Position numbers and translations under genes: made by a program. The notes under the pieces were generated by a model that saw only the letters and a list, made by a program, of their open reading frames with translations, made no database searches and had not been told where the DNA came from. 64,000 nucleotides of DNA. Origin: Ignavibacteria bacterium. GTDB taxonomy: Bacteria; Bacteroidota; Ignavibacteria; Ignavibacteriales; Ignavibacteriaceae. Each line of letters starts with the position of its first letter. Position 1 is the first letter of the stretch. The DNA is taken from the NCBI GenBank assembly GCA_017302895.1, contig JAFLBV010000001.1, positions 372,001 to 436,000 of the forward strand. Reading direction: 5' to 3'. Positions 63,170 to 64,000 of the stretch are shown piece after piece.

Positions 63170-64000
63170 TTAAACCAAGACCTCTTTTCTGGTGGATGCT
63201 GACAAGTACATATTTTGGATAATTTTCAACCGGGCTACCGAATCCTCAGCAGAGGAGAGCACAGGGTTAAGTCCTTTAATAGCACCAATGAAATGATTCA
63301 GTTCATTTTGATAAGATTTTTCCAGATGGGTTTTCCTGTTGTCATTCAACATCGGTTTCAATTCGACATCCTGACCGTCAATGTTTTTTATAATCCTAAG
63401 TGGATTAATGAGGGCATTTCCTTTGGTACAGTAGATTTCCAGATCGAAAGTATTCTTTTGTGAAGCAATCGCCCAGGATGATTCAAGGTAAATCATCGAG
63501 TTTGACTTGGCTCTTATCATACTAACAGAGGAATCCTCAACATTTTTTGTATTGATGAAAAAATTATGGGTCGAAACCGAAAGTATCTCGGGAAAATTTA
63601 GGAACCATAACGCAACATCAAGTAAAACAATACCAAGGTCAAAAATTACTCCGCCTCCTGATTCATCTTTTTTAGTGAACCATTTTGATGAACTTGACTG
63701 GGACTTGAACCAGGAGCACTTTACAAAGAAAGGATCGCCAAGGTCTCCTGAATTTATGATACCCTTTAAGAGCATGATATCCGGCCTGTATCTCATGTTC
63801 ATTCCCACCATAGCAATCAGCCCCTTTTCCTTGGCGGTATCGGCAATTTTTTGTGCTTCGTCAATGGTTCTGGCAAGGGGTTTCTCAACAAGTATGTGTT
63901 TACCGGCATTGAGACAATCGAGAGCGATTTGCATGTGTGATTTTGTTGGTGTTGCAACGATCACTGCGTCAATCTCGACCTGCTCCAGCATTTTATGGTA
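63170..64000 (-). CDS. Gfo/Idh/MocA-family oxidoreductase (partial, cut by the window end)
   Basis: The visible 276 residues are the C-terminal part of an NAD(P)-dependent oxidoreductase; the reading frame is open to the last base of the window, and the N-terminal GxGxxG Rossmann start lies outside. DAVIVATPTKSHMQIALDCLNAGKHILVEKPLA includes the conserved EKP Lys, and MNMRYRPD and GGGVIFDLGIVLLDVALWFL are typical of the family's C-terminal substrate domain. It usually acts on sugars or inositols. It is the first visible gene of the operon that leads to the two-component system and menFD. Confidence 0.9.
   Translation of the reverse strand, partial: YHKMLEQVEIDAVIVATPTKSHMQIALDCLNAGKHILVEKPLARTIDEAQKIADTAKEKGLIAMVGMNMRYRPDIMLLKGIINSGDLGDPFFVKCSWFKSQSSSSKWFTKKDESGGGVIFDLGIVLLDVALWFLNFPEILSVSTHNFFINTKNVEDSSVSMIRAKSNSMIYLESSWAIASQKNTFDLEIYCTKGNALINPLRIIKNIDGQDVELKPMLNDNRKTHLEKSYQNELNHFIGAIKGLNPVLSSAEDSVARLKIIQNMYLSASTRKEVLV

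Overview
The window looks like a chromosomal segment of an Ignavibacteria-type bacterium (Bacteroidota/Chlorobiota superphylum). The evidence is three exported proteins ending in type IX secretion (T9SS) sorting domains with the YPNPFN signature, a PorV/PorQ-family outer-membrane protein, a DUF4837-like lipoprotein, TonB-dependent uptake, menaquinone and MEP-isoprenoid genes, and modest GC content. I see no transposase, integrase, phage gene or CRISPR array. Genes are densely packed, often overlapping, and TTG starts recur, several of them behind good Shine-Dalgarno sites.

Layout. 103-6801 (+): two SGNH/GDSL hydrolases (the second with two LysM domains), an MBOAT O-acyltransferase and an M28 peptidase, which together look like a cell-wall or surface-glycan O-acylation module; a hairpin terminator follows. 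6917-14702 (+): a housekeeping run greA-ribD-ribE-tilS-hpt-ftsH, then a DGK1/SEC59-type lipid kinase homologue and a DUF4837-like lipoprotein. 14705-17488 (-): a P2-type ATPase, probably Ca2+. 17637-18688 (+): a copper-delivery pair (SCO1/SenC and PCu(A)C). Then tRNA-Ala(CGC), a small XRE regulator with three spaced TAGTAT sites upstream, and an FG-GAP-repeat T9SS cargo protein.

21657-28130 (-) is the most interesting block. It is a tight seven-gene operon: a GT-B glycosyltransferase, SpsF-like cytidylyltransferase, class III aminotransferase, SDR, KdsC-like HAD phosphatase, a NeuB-like synthase lacking the SAF domain, and a fatty-acid/sterol hydroxylase. This resembles a non-canonical nonulosonic-acid (sialic-acid-like) pathway. 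A degenerate 7-bp-period repeat covers the 3' end of the operon.

28180-41665: an LD-carboxypeptidase (+); a minus-strand operon prmC-dtd-AP-superfamily metalloenzyme-comEC-purK-purE; three overlapping GT9 glycosyltransferases and ispE (+); a DHODH-like protein and a CDF metal transporter with unusual metal-site residues (-). 41879-45809: a small T9SS cargo protein with its own promoter and terminator, a YtcJ-like amidohydrolase, and prmA (-).

45918-56500 (+): a surface locus of TonB receptor, Fn3/T9SS protein, PorV/PorQ-like protein, two beta-barrels, and two GHL10 glycosyl-hydrolase-like proteins, one a lipoprotein and the other a T9SS cargo. 56561-64000: a VTT/YqaA membrane protein (-), a NagX-like acyltransferase (+), and a minus-strand operon of a Gfo/Idh/MocA oxidoreductase (cut by the window edge), a PhoB-like regulator, a PhoR-like kinase, menF and menD.

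The recurring theme is envelope construction: O-acylation, LPS-core glycosyltransferases, a nonulosonate-like sugar, peptidoglycan enzymes and T9SS export. All identifications rest on reading motifs by eye; no database search was run.
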